Part shown: positions 30,227-38,333 of the stretch, piece by piece
Position numbering within the stretch: position 1 is the stretch's first letter
Layout of the letters: every line of letters starts with the position of its first letter
DNA from: Rhodospirillaceae bacterium
GTDB taxonomy: Bacteria; Pseudomonadota; Alphaproteobacteria; Thalassobaculales; Thalassobaculaceae
Length of the DNA stretch: 64,000 nucleotides
Direction: 5' to 3'
NCBI GenBank assembly: GCA_002690995.1
Contig: NZGS01000068.1
Coordinates: forward strand, 17,013-81,012
Notes under the pieces: generated by a model
Database searches by the model: none
Told to the model about the DNA's origin: nothing
The model's input: only the letters and a program-made list of their open reading frames with translations
Translations under genes and position numbers: made by a program

Positions 30227-30691
30227 ATGTTGGCCGCACTTGGAAAATTAATGAGCTTGAGGAAAGAAAACGAGAATGAAAATTTTTCCGTCGATCAAGA
30301 AGGCGCGTTGGCTTGCGCAGCTTTGATGACGAGAGCAGCATGGCTCGATGGAACCCTCGATAAAGTTGAAGAGAAGGCCTTGCGCGATTTAATGATGAAG
30401 AGATTCGAAATTTCCCCTGGAGAAGCCGATGAAATACTAAAGGCAGCAACAGACGACCTAGATACAAGTAACGATCTTTATCGTTACACGAAAGATCTTA
30501 GAGACAACTTCGACGCCGACGAAAGGTTAAAATTGATTGAAATGATCTGGGAAGTGGTTTATGCGGATGGCTTTCTTCACGATTTTGAGGCGACACTCAT
30601 GAGAAGGTTAGCCGGACTTCTTTATGTGGACGATCGTGATAGCGGTGAAGCAAAAAAACGCGCGATGCATAAGCTTGGGCTGCAGGTGTAA
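30227..30691 (+). CDS. TerB-fold protein
   Basis: Acidic helical protein of 154 residues. The signature ALMTRAAWLDGTLDKVEEKAL near residue 30 and a second WEVVYADGFLHDFEATLMRRLAGLL near 115 match the two-lobed TerB-like fold (tellurite resistance TerB family, COG4103 type). Function is unknown; some act beside redox or membrane proteins. It is 53 bp before fdxA on the same strand and has a sister fold at 5766-6188. Confidence 0.82.
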   Translation: MLAALGKLMSLRKENENENFSVDQEGALACAALMTRAAWLDGTLDKVEEKALRDLMMKRFEISPGEADEILKAATDDLDTSNDLYRYTKDLRDNFDADERLKLIEMIWEVVYADGFLHDFEATLMRRLAGLLYVDDRDSGEAKKRAMHKLGLQV

Positions 30692-30743
30692 CTTGTTCTA
30701 TAAATAGCTGGGGCAGATTCTGACGGATCTGGGAAATTGATAA

Positions 30744-31082
30744 ATGCCTTATATCGTTAATGAAAATTGTATTAAATGTAAATATACTGACTGTGTTGAA
30801 GTGTGCCCAGTCGACTGTTTTTATGAAGGTGAAAACATGCTGGTAATCCATCCCGACGAATGTATTGATTGCGGCGTATGTGAGCCGGAATGTCCTGTAG
30901 AGGCAATTCTGCCCGACACAGAACCTGGTGCAGAAGATTGGGTGGAGCACAACCGTAAGTATGCCGAGGAGTGGCCGAACATTACGCGAATGATAGAGCA
31001 TAGCGCTGATGCTTCATCGTTTGAGGGCGTTGCAGACAAATTCAAAAAATACTTCAGTGAAAAACCGGGCGAAGGTAATTGA
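30744..31082 (+). CDS. fdxA: Seven-iron ferredoxin FdxA
   Basis: 112-residue ferredoxin carrying one [3Fe-4S] and one [4Fe-4S] cluster. The N-terminal cysteines appear in [18 protein letters not shown] and the second set in [16 protein letters not shown]. The long C-terminal extension with AEEWPNITR is standard for the alphaproteobacterial FdxA group. It lies just upstream of carD, a conserved neighbourhood. It should serve cytoplasmic electron transfer; a specific partner is not evident. Confidence 0.95.
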   Translation: MPYIVNENCIKCKYTDCVEVCPVDCFYEGENMLVIHPDECIDCGVCEPECPVEAILPDTEPGAEDWVEHNRKYAEEWPNITRMIEHSADASSFEGVADKFKKYFSEKPGEGN

Positions 31083-31162
31083 GTCAGATACTACTTACTT
31101 TTGGGCGGTTATACTTAATTAGGAAGAAATCACCCCTACTTTTTTAGTGAAAAGTGTGCTAT

Positions 31163-31208
31163 GGTCTTTGCCCCGTAGGCGATTATCGATAATAGGCAAA
31201 GGAAGACC
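31163..31208. promoter_or_regulatory. Nested inverted repeats upstream of carD
   Basis: GGTCTTTGCC (31163-31172) and GGCAAAGGAAGACC (31195-31208) form a stem with a small bulge. Between them lies a perfect 12-bp palindrome, ATTATCGATAAT (31182-31193). The whole lies 130-175 bp before the carD start and after fdxA. It may be a transcript hairpin in the carD leader or an operator. No T run follows, so it is not a simple terminator. Confidence 0.45.
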
Positions 31209-31337
31209 CCATAAACTAAAAGGTACTTGTGGGTTTAAAAACCTAAACATAATTTTCTGTTTTAGATTTGTGAGAATTAATTGGTTGATCGGTACGTTAA
31301 AGTTCTGATGGCGAAGTGTTACAAAAGGAACGTAGGC

Positions 31338-31895
31338 ATGGCTAAAAGTAGTGATTTTAAAACAGAAGATTTCGTAGTCTATCCTACGCATGGCGTGGGG
31401 AAAGTTTTGGGAACTGAAAAGCAAGAAATTGCGGGTACAGAACTAGATCTTCTAGTCATTGATTTTGAACATGACAGAATGACGCTAAGGATTCCCTTAT
31501 CTAAGGCTCAGGAGTCGGGCTTGCGCCCCTTGAGTTCTAAAAAACAAATGGCCCTCGCGTTAGTGAAACTGAAGGGTAGAGCAAGAGTGCGTCGGACAAT
31601 GTGGTCGAGGCGGGCTCAGGAGTATGAGGCTAAAATCAATTCGGGAGACCCTGTGTCGATAGCTGAGGTTGTAAGAGATCTAAGAAGGAATTCTTCCCAG
31701 GCAGAGCAATCTTACAGTGAGAGGCAGATGTATCAAGCAGCGTTAGACCGCTTAGCCCGAGAATTTGCGGCTATAGAAAAAATTGATGAAGAAACAGCAA
31801 TATCCCGACTCGAAAAGTTGATGAATATCAATAAAACGCTAGACGATGTTGCCGATATAGAAACCGAAGATGATTTTGAAGAAGAAGGAGAATAG
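31338..31895 (+). CDS. carD: CarD-family transcription regulator
   Basis: RNA-polymerase-binding protein of about 185 residues that stabilises open complexes, notably at rRNA promoters. The N-terminal RNAP-interaction domain shows FVVYPTHGVGKVLG and ELDLLVIDFEHDRMTLRIPL; the C-terminal helical DNA-binding domain has SRRAQEYEAKINSGD and AEVVRDLRR. I choose the ATG at 31338, preceded by AAAAGGAAC; ATG 31308 and TTG 31281 extend the frame without homology. An acidic tail (ETEDDFEEEGE) ends it. The gene follows fdxA, as in other alphaproteobacteria. Confidence 0.95.
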   Translation: MAKSSDFKTEDFVVYPTHGVGKVLGTEKQEIAGTELDLLVIDFEHDRMTLRIPLSKAQESGLRPLSSKKQMALALVKLKGRARVRRTMWSRRAQEYEAKINSGDPVSIAEVVRDLRRNSSQAEQSYSERQMYQAALDRLAREFAAIEKIDEETAISRLEKLMNINKTLDDVADIETEDDFEEEGE

Positions 31896-32034
31896 CAACG
31901 TAAGATTTGGTTGATTATGGCACTTACCAATTTATTTCCGATTGAAACCGTGCTATCTCATCGCTTATTTCAAATTATTGAGGGTTATTCATAAATCCCA
32001 AACTTATGTTTAGAGTCTAAAAAAGGAACCCACA

Positions 32035-32991
32035 TTGGCATTGGCAGAACTTTACCCTGCTACTGAGCCCAGAACATCTGGTTTTTTAAGTGTCTCCGGA
32101 CTCCATGAAATTTACTGGGAGGAGATAGGTAACCCCTGCGGGGTCCCGGTACTTTTTCTACATGGTGGCCCCGGTGCGGGTATTGCCCCAATACATCGTC
32201 GTTTCTTTGATCCAAATTTCTATCGGGTCATTCTTTTTGACCAAAGAGGCGCGGGAAAATCACGACCAAGAGCAGAAATTAGAGAAAATACAACACAAGA
32301 TTTGGTAAGTGATATCGAGAAACTACGAAATTTTCTAGCGATAAAACGTTGGCTCGTTTTTGGAGGCTCTTGGGGAAGTACATTGGGTTTAGTTTATGGA
32401 GAAACGTATCCAGAACGTTGTCTCGGCTTTATATTGAGAGGAATTTTTCTCGGTGAACAACGTGAGATAGACTGGTTTATTAATGGAATGGGTAATTTTT
32501 TCCCCGAGGCAAAGCAAAGATTTCTGAGCATCCTGAGCAAGAAGGAGCAAAAAGATCCGCTATTGTCCTACCTAGAGCGATTACAGCACACGGATCCGGT
32601 TGTACAGTCTGAAGCTGCTCGCGCTTGGAGTCTCTATGAACAGTCATGCTCCACTTTGAGACCAGCTGATAGCTCGTCGCTTAATTTCTCCGATAATGAG
32701 GATCAATTATCTTTAGCCAGATTGGAGACACATTATTTTGTAAATAAAAATTTTTTATCGGAAAACGAAATCATTAAAAATTTAGCTTGTATTCAGAATA
32801 AACCAGCCACGATTATTCAAGGTAGATACGATGTTGTATGTCCAATTATATCCGCGAATATATTAGCGTGTAATTGGCCGGGCGCTCAGTACAAGGTCAT
32901 CTCAGATGCTGGCCATTCAGCGCTCGAACCCGGGATAAAGCGAGAGTTGGTTTTAGCAACTGAAATGATGAAAAAGGTTGTGTCGGCTTAA
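32035..32991 (+). CDS. pip: Proline iminopeptidase
   Basis: Alpha/beta hydrolase of 318 residues that removes N-terminal proline from peptides. The oxyanion-loop motif is HGGPGAG (43-49) and the nucleophile is S112 in GGSWGS. The acid is in RYDVVCP and the histidine in DAGHSALEP. The family signature DQRGAGKSRP is at 69-78. The TTG start at 32035 is supported by AAAAAGGAA eight bases upstream. The next gene (PagL-like) starts 22 bp after its stop on the same strand. Confidence 0.93.
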   Translation: MALAELYPATEPRTSGFLSVSGLHEIYWEEIGNPCGVPVLFLHGGPGAGIAPIHRRFFDPNFYRVILFDQRGAGKSRPRAEIRENTTQDLVSDIEKLRNFLAIKRWLVFGGSWGSTLGLVYGETYPERCLGFILRGIFLGEQREIDWFINGMGNFFPEAKQRFLSILSKKEQKDPLLSYLERLQHTDPVVQSEAARAWSLYEQSCSTLRPADSSSLNFSDNEDQLSLARLETHYFVNKNFLSENEIIKNLACIQNKPATIIQGRYDVVCPIISANILACNWPGAQYKVISDAGHSALEPGIKRELVLATEMMKKVVSA

Positions 32992-33013
32992 CTTAGGTTG
33001 GGAGAGAAATAGG

Positions 33014-33547
33014 ATGGCTACTTTACTGCAGAAAGTCATCAATACTTATAAAGGGTCTTTATTATTTCTAATGCTTACGCTTCAACCTGTGAATACGTCT
33101 TCAGTATTAGCACAAGAACCTAGTCTTTTTACGATTGGAGTGGGAGCTTTTGACATCTTTGACGATGAAACAACGGCTGAGTTCAGGTTGGAGTATATTT
33201 TTCCAGAAAGACAGAAGATTGGGATTTTCACGCCTTTTATAGGATTTAGTGGAACAGCTAACTCGGGAAGTTATGTTTACAGTGGGATAGGATTGGATCT
33301 ATTTTTTGGTAACAACTTCGTTGTCACACCAAACTTTGGAGCTGGGCTTTATGGTAATGGCGATGGTAAGGATTTAGGTAATCCACTAGAATTTAGATCC
33401 GGCATCACTTTTTCAGTACGACTATCAGACTATAGTAGACTTGGCATAACCTTCCATCATATTTCCAATGCGGGTTTGAATGAGCGGAACCCTGGTGAAG
33501 AATCAATTTTAGTGCTTTATTCAGTTCCCATAACCGATTTGCTTTGA
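33014..33547 (+). CDS. PagL-like lipid A 3-O-deacylase
   Basis: Outer-membrane beta-barrel enzyme of 177 residues that removes the 3-O acyl chain of lipid A. A signal peptide ends near VLAQ (residue 34). The PagL active site is intact: H149-x-S151 in FHHISNAG with Glu at 162/163, the same His-Ser-Glu spacing as in Pseudomonas PagL. Alternating hydrophobic strands fill the rest. Start at 33014 has GGGAGAG upstream; the frame opens 12 codons earlier, overlapping pip. It probably adjusts the endotoxin layer and may share a message with pip. Confidence 0.85.
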   Translation: MATLLQKVINTYKGSLLFLMLTLQPVNTSSVLAQEPSLFTIGVGAFDIFDDETTAEFRLEYIFPERQKIGIFTPFIGFSGTANSGSYVYSGIGLDLFFGNNFVVTPNFGAGLYGNGDGKDLGNPLEFRSGITFSVRLSDYSRLGITFHHISNAGLNERNPGEESILVLYSVPITDLL

Positions 33548-33624
33548 AAATCCCCTCAAAGCACAAGCGTTTGCAGGAAGAGAATCAAAAAGGAATTTTG
33601 AAAACTCTGAAAGAATATATTAGC

Positions 33625-34122
33625 CTAAAACGCAAGCGCAAACTCTGATTCTGTTTTTGATAAAACATCGCTTGAAAAATCAGGTTTTGTTATCAATCCC
33701 TGCGTTTTTAACCAATCTAGGAACAATACATCGCCGTTTTCTGATACTGAATACAATATCGTATTTGAATAAATTAGATCAGTAGCGTAATCAATTTTCC
33801 CTATTGGTAAATGTGTTTTTGGGTCTAGCTCATTTCTAATCAATGCTTCGGCTTTAAAGCTCACTTCCCAAGATTCCGCGCCAAGCTTTGAAAATGCGCC
33901 TCGACAAACCTGTTGAACCTCTGTTTTAAGTTTGGAGATGGTACTCTCACTCTTCACTAATTCTTCAAATTCCTTGCTATAGTACATTGCCTTGTAACCC
34001 ATAACATCCATGGCAAACCGGTAATCTTTTGATTGTTGGCCGTGAATATAATGTCCTAAACGATCGATAAAATTTGGATCCTCTAAAATCCTTAGTTCTC
34101 TTACACTCCAAGTAAATCCCAT
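33625..34122 (-). CDS. Hypothetical cytoplasmic protein
   Basis: I do not recognise this protein of 165 residues. The start at 34122 has AAAGGACGG upstream; an ATG ten codons earlier (34152) is also possible. It is soluble, with mixed helices and strands, aromatic-rich, and begins GFTWSVRELRILEDPNFIDRL. No signal peptide, membrane helix, cysteine motif or repeat is visible. It is convergent with the pagL-like gene, whose stop is 77 bp away, and divergent from the small lipoprotein gene. Confidence 0.65.
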   Translation of the reverse strand: MGFTWSVRELRILEDPNFIDRLGHYIHGQQSKDYRFAMDVMGYKAMYYSKEFEELVKSESTISKLKTEVQQVCRGAFSKLGAESWEVSFKAEALIRNELDPKTHLPIGKIDYATDLIYSNTILYSVSENGDVLFLDWLKTQGLITKPDFSSDVLSKTESEFALAF

Positions 34123-34290
34123 AATCCATCCGTCCTTTAAAGTCTTCGTCAATTACAAACCTTAGTCGAGTTGTGTTAAAACTGGACGAGAGGTATTAAG
34201 CAATATGCGTGCCAGTTGGCCCAGAAATTGCTTCAGTGAGTCTTGTAAAGGCCCTGTTGGAGCTAAAAATTTTAAAAAGGAGGAGAATTT

Positions 34291-34491
34291 ATGTTTCGTT
34301 TAGTAATACTTATAAGCTTAATGTTACTTTCTGGTTGCTCAGGTCTGGCCAACCCATTTTCCGCTGCAGCTTACGTGGCATCAGAGTATGTTTACGATAA
34401 GCCACCAATACAATTTATAGCAGATTTTTTTGGAAAGAATTGTGAGAATTACGCTCTTTACGAAGAGCCAGCAAAATGCCGAAGTCATTAG
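34291..34491 (+). CDS. Small putative lipoprotein
   Basis: 66-residue protein with a lipoprotein signal: hydrophobic LVILISLMLLSGC with the lipobox cysteine at 16. The mature part is about 50 residues, with a C-E-N-Y...K-C-R pair of cysteines near the C-terminus that may form a disulfide. A very strong ribosome site (AAAAAGGAGGAG) precedes the ATG, which supports it as a real gene despite its size. Function unknown. Confidence 0.75.
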   Translation: MFRLVILISLMLLSGCSGLANPFSAAAYVASEYVYDKPPIQFIADFFGKNCENYALYEEPAKCRSH

Positions 34492-34617
34492 ATACAAAGA
34501 CGATAATGCGTAATTTTTTAGAAGATTAACCATTTGTATTTTTTGAGAGTGCAAGAATTTAAAGTCTAAGTTTTTTAAAATAAACACATGGCAACCATGG
34601 AGCATTGAAAAAATTTC

Positions 34618-34642
34618 TTACAAATATTGGTGTAATTTGTAA
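34618..34642. promoter_or_regulatory. Inverted repeat upstream of the DUF2062 gene
   Basis: TTACAAAT and ATTTGTAA are perfect 8-bp arms around a nine-base spacer, centred about 55 bp before the DUF2062 start. This fits a dimeric regulator site in size and position. No regulator is known to me for it. Confidence 0.3.
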
Positions 34643-34685
34643 TTATCGAGTGTACCCATAGTTCAATTAATACTTTGATTAGCCA

Positions 34686-35219
34686 ATGTTAAAAAAACTG
34701 TCTCGTATTTTAAAATATAGACTTTTGGTTCCTATATTACGAAGCAATGTGCCCCCTGTTGAAACGGCTCGCGGTGTGGCGGTTGGTTTAGTGTCTGCAA
34801 TCAACCCGTTCGTGGGTATTCAAATGGCACTAGTGGGAGCGTTTTGGGCATTTCAAAAACTAGTTTTACCCAAGTGGAGGTTCAACCTCATAGCCGCTTT
34901 GGCATGGACATGGGTGACTAATATTTTTACCGTTCCTATTGTTTATTACGTTTTCTTAATAACAGGCAGATTAATGCTGGGGCGGTGGGAAGAATTTCTT
35001 GGATTTGATGAATTCGCTAAGAGGCTTGAAGATATACTTTCTATTGGCGGTGGTGGCGTAACGGCTGCCTGGGACATAATGGTAGCGATGATATCATTAT
35101 GGGGAATACCTCTTTTTATTGGTTGCATTCCCTGGGCTATATTTTCTGGTTTAGCTGGATATTATTGGACGTTAAAGTATCAAGAGAGTAAGAGACGCCG
35201 TGGTCGAAGTATCGTTTGA
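34686..35219 (+). CDS. DUF2062 membrane protein
   Basis: 177-residue inner-membrane protein with three to four hydrophobic segments. VETARGVAVGLVSAINPFVGIQM and the WVTNIFTVPIVYYVF segment match DUF2062, a family of unknown function whose members often have such a W-x-x-N-x-x-T-x-P motif. The C-terminus is short and basic (KRRRGRS). It stands before the TauD-type gene with a 45-bp gap and could be cotranscribed. Confidence 0.85.
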   Translation: MLKKLSRILKYRLLVPILRSNVPPVETARGVAVGLVSAINPFVGIQMALVGAFWAFQKLVLPKWRFNLIAALAWTWVTNIFTVPIVYYVFLITGRLMLGRWEEFLGFDEFAKRLEDILSIGGGGVTAAWDIMVAMISLWGIPLFIGCIPWAIFSGLAGYYWTLKYQESKRRRGRSIV

Positions 35220-35264
35220 AAAATTTTTATTACGTGTACGATTTTAAAGGAAGATTTCAGAAAT

Positions 35265-36113
35265 ATGCCATTTGATATAAAACCGGTATCAAGTGTTATG
35301 GGAGCTAGAGTAACTGGCTTAGACCTAAGCCAGCCCATCTCGGATACTGCCGAAAATGCGTTGAAAGCGGCTTTTTTACAATATCATTTGCTTTGTTTTG
35401 AGAGCCGTCCTTTGTCGGTGGAAAAATTTTTAGTTTTCGCGAGAGTTTTTGGTACACCACAGCTTCAACTTCTTTCAAATCTGCAAGACAATAATTTTCC
35501 AGAAGTATCAATCCTGAATAGCACCTATAAAACGCGGCATGACAAACCCAAAGACCTCGCAAAATTGAGGTTGTCCGGCTGGCACACCGATGACTCGTAT
35601 TTTGAAAAACCAGCAAAGGCAACACTCCTTCAAGCTTTACATGTACCAGATAAAGGAGGACAAACAAGATTTATAAACACGCGTCTCGCTTACGAGAGAA
35701 TGCCTGAAGCTGTAAAAAACAACGTTGCAAAGTTAGAAGCCACACATTGTTATGACACAGTTAGGGCCGCAGCTAGAGCACAAAAATTAACCGCTGAGGA
35801 ACAGCAGAAAACAAATGATGTGGTGCATCCGCTTATAAGAACGCACGAGGAAACAGGGCGCCAAGCTATTTATCTTAATCCGAACAGAACTGATCATATA
35901 AGGGGGAAGTCCCGAAAAGAGAGTGATGCGATATTAGATGTCCTTTATGCGTGGTTGATCAAAAAGGATTTTCAATATGAACATAATTGGCGGAGGGGTG
36001 ATTTATTATTGTGGGATAACCGATGTCTCCTGCATTCCGTAAATGTTGATTTTCCTGTTGGTCAAAGACGGGAGCATCAACGCATTCTCCTTCAGGGAAC
36101 GCGCCCAGTTTAG
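35265..36113 (+). CDS. TauD/TfdA-family 2-oxoglutarate-dependent dioxygenase
   Basis: Fe(II)/2-oxoglutarate dioxygenase of 282 residues. The iron ligands are H107 and D109 in WHTDDSY and H257 in LLHSV, and arginines R268/R273 are placed to bind 2-oxoglutarate. DNRCLLHSV and RRxxQRILLQG are typical. The family breaks down taurine, alkyl sulfates, phenoxy acids and similar compounds. No taurine transporter is adjacent, so the substrate is open. It ends 31 bp before the convergent monooxygenase gene. Confidence 0.9.
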   Translation: MPFDIKPVSSVMGARVTGLDLSQPISDTAENALKAAFLQYHLLCFESRPLSVEKFLVFARVFGTPQLQLLSNLQDNNFPEVSILNSTYKTRHDKPKDLAKLRLSGWHTDDSYFEKPAKATLLQALHVPDKGGQTRFINTRLAYERMPEAVKNNVAKLEATHCYDTVRAAARAQKLTAEEQQKTNDVVHPLIRTHEETGRQAIYLNPNRTDHIRGKSRKESDAILDVLYAWLIKKDFQYEHNWRRGDLLLWDNRCLLHSVNVDFPVGQRREHQRILLQGTRPV

Positions 36114-36144
36114 AGATAAATTATTCATAGCTCATTTCACGGAT

Positions 36145-37317
36145 TTACTCTGCTGCTATATTCCCTTTGCTACTCGCTTTTTCATGTGTATCAATAGCTT
36201 CTTGTACAGCAGCTGCGGCTTTTCCTACAAAAACATCTCTATTCTCAAAGCTATAATCATAACTTGCCTGACGCAGTGCATTGAGCCCCTGAAAATGCGG
36301 AGCAACATAGCGAGACATTAACTCATAATGACGCTTTGTAGCTTGCCAGTCAGCCCAGTTATGAGCTAACTCCATATAAGCTCCAAACCCCCCGGTGCCT
36401 TTCTGTAGTTTTTCGATGTATTTAATTGCGTCATCGGGCGTGCCAATGCACGCCATGTTGTTTTCCATTAGATATTCAGCGGCATTATGAATATTGTCCG
36501 GTACGATTGGAAATGTAGCAATCTCACGAAAATATTTTGCAAATTGCTCAATGCCAAATTTAACATTTTCCAGCGCCTGTTCTCTAGTCTCTGCAATATG
36601 AGCTAGCGTTACGACTCGCCAATTTTTACGATCAACATGTTTTTTATTTGCTGTGGCTGTCTCTTCACAAATTTTCCAATTGCTAGCATGATGAGTGAGC
36701 GCATCATCTGATGTTCCCCCAATTGATAGCATTCCGAGACCGTGTTTACCTGCGGCTAAAGCCCCAGAAGGTGAGCGTGCGCAGGCTACTGCCATTTCGA
36801 TGTGAGGTTGGGTATAGCAAGGTAGTTGTATTTGAGCCTCACGAACTTCAAACCAGTCCGTTTTCTTCGATACGATTTCACCCCTCAGCAAAGGTAGGAT
36901 CACATCTAGGGCTTCATTCATACGATCTCTTTGGGTGGAGGGATCGATTCCCATCCGAAACGCATCTCCAACCAAGGCACCTGGTCCAACTCCAAACATA
37001 GCCCTGCCCTTTGATTGATGATCTAACTGGATCATCCTATCAACTGCCATGAAGGGATGATGATATGGTAAAGATACGACTCCCGTTCCTATTCTAATAT
37101 TTTTAGTGCGTTCAAAAGCGGCGGCCATAAATACTTCGGGTGAGGCGATAATCTCGAAACCACCAGAATGATGTTCTCCAATCCAAGCCTCGTCATAGCC
37201 TAGCCTATCGAGATGCTCTATAAGTTCAAAGTCTCGGTCTAAAGCATTTGTTGGGTTTTCATTTAGAGCGTGAAATGGAGCTAAAAAAATACCAAAACGC
37301 AATCGATCGTTGATCAT
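36145..37317 (-). CDS. Luciferase-like (LLM) flavin monooxygenase
   Basis: Reduced-flavin-dependent TIM-barrel monooxygenase of 390 residues. YDEAWIGEHHSGG near residue 45 and RIGTGVVSLPYHHPFMAVDRM near 80 are diagnostic of bacterial-luciferase-like enzymes; AMFGVGPGALVGDAF follows. These enzymes oxidise diverse S-, N- or C-containing compounds and need a flavin reductase partner, which is not seen nearby. It is the first of three LLM genes within 13 kb. C-terminal residues after 360 are low in homology. Confidence 0.87.
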   Translation of the reverse strand: MINDRLRFGIFLAPFHALNENPTNALDRDFELIEHLDRLGYDEAWIGEHHSGGFEIIASPEVFMAAAFERTKNIRIGTGVVSLPYHHPFMAVDRMIQLDHQSKGRAMFGVGPGALVGDAFRMGIDPSTQRDRMNEALDVILPLLRGEIVSKKTDWFEVREAQIQLPCYTQPHIEMAVACARSPSGALAAGKHGLGMLSIGGTSDDALTHHASNWKICEETATANKKHVDRKNWRVVTLAHIAETREQALENVKFGIEQFAKYFREIATFPIVPDNIHNAAEYLMENNMACIGTPDDAIKYIEKLQKGTGGFGAYMELAHNWADWQATKRHYELMSRYVAPHFQGLNALRQASYDYSFENRDVFVGKAAAAVQEAIDTHEKASSKGNIAAE

Positions 37318-37451
37318 CTCTTATCCCCTATTTATTTAAATAAAATAAGATACTGCTATTAGACTGAACATAGAACACGAATTGTTAGTTAGCTTCCGGC
37401 AATCATATAGTAGATCTCTTGATGGCCCTTGTTTCAGTAATGTATTGTGTA

Positions 37452-38333
37452 TTAAGTCTTTCTGAGGGTAAAAAAAAGAGCTGAAACAATTAAAGTAGCA
37501 GCTATTATCTCATGCCAACCCAGAATTTCATTCAATATTAAATAACTTGCCAAAAGGCCAACGATAGGTACTGCAAGTGTCCCAAGTCCTGATATTGAAG
37601 CTGGAAAGATTGACAAAACTCTAAACCAAGCAAAATAAGCAAGAACGTTCGCTATTAAAATGAGGAACAAGAAACTTGTCCAAATATCTGGTGTTAGCTC
37701 GTTCCAATTTGTTTCCTCTCCAAGAAAAAACCAAAAGGGAACAACGGGTAAGGAACCCAAAACTAACTGCCATCCTGCGATAACAGTCGGATTGTTCCGC
37801 CATTTCTTGCGCTTCATCCAAACCGTGCCTAGGCCGAAAGAGACTGCACCTACAAGTGTGCAAGTCGCCCCTAAATATGCATGGGGTAAATCTTTGAAAT
37901 CTTGCCCCATTAAGAAAAATAATCCGAATAGACCCAGTCCTAGACCGTATAGCTGTCGTCGGCTTGGGATTTCTTTTAATAAAATCCAAGCAAATAGCAT
38001 TGCCCAAAGTGGCATTGTATAGACGATTACGACAGTCCGGCCTGCACTGAAAAAATGCACGCCCAAAGTCATTCCCAATTGAAAAATTGTCATGTTGAAG
38101 ATTGACGCCAATATTAGGTCCCACCAATCATCACGTCGTACTTGTATATGTTCCTTATTAAGCTTGGCTAAACATAAAAGAAGAAATCCGCCGGCAGCCA
38201 TGATAATTAGACGGCCTGTCCAAACATCGAAACCGCGGAGCGTAATTTTGGTCGCCGGATAGCTGAAACCCCAACAGAACCAAACAATAATTAAAAAAAA
38301 TAGTCCCCATTTAGGACAAAAGAAAGTGTTCAT
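37452..38333 (-). CDS. EamA/DMT-family transporter
   Basis: Exporter-type protein of 293 residues with ten hydrophobic helices. LIIVWFCWGFSYPATKITLRG opens the first EamA repeat and IVYTMPLWAMLFAWILLKEIPSR is the helix 3-4 signature. Its ATG overlaps the stop of the upstream LLM monooxygenase by four bases (ATGA), so both come from one message. The exporter may handle a substrate or product of that enzyme. Confidence 0.88.
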   Translation of the reverse strand: MNTFFCPKWGLFFLIIVWFCWGFSYPATKITLRGFDVWTGRLIIMAAGGFLLLCLAKLNKEHIQVRRDDWWDLILASIFNMTIFQLGMTLGVHFFSAGRTVVIVYTMPLWAMLFAWILLKEIPSRRQLYGLGLGLFGLFFLMGQDFKDLPHAYLGATCTLVGAVSFGLGTVWMKRKKWRNNPTVIAGWQLVLGSLPVVPFWFFLGEETNWNELTPDIWTSFLFLILIANVLAYFAWFRVLSIFPASISGLGTLAVPIVGLLASYLILNEILGWHEIIAATLIVSALFFTLRKT

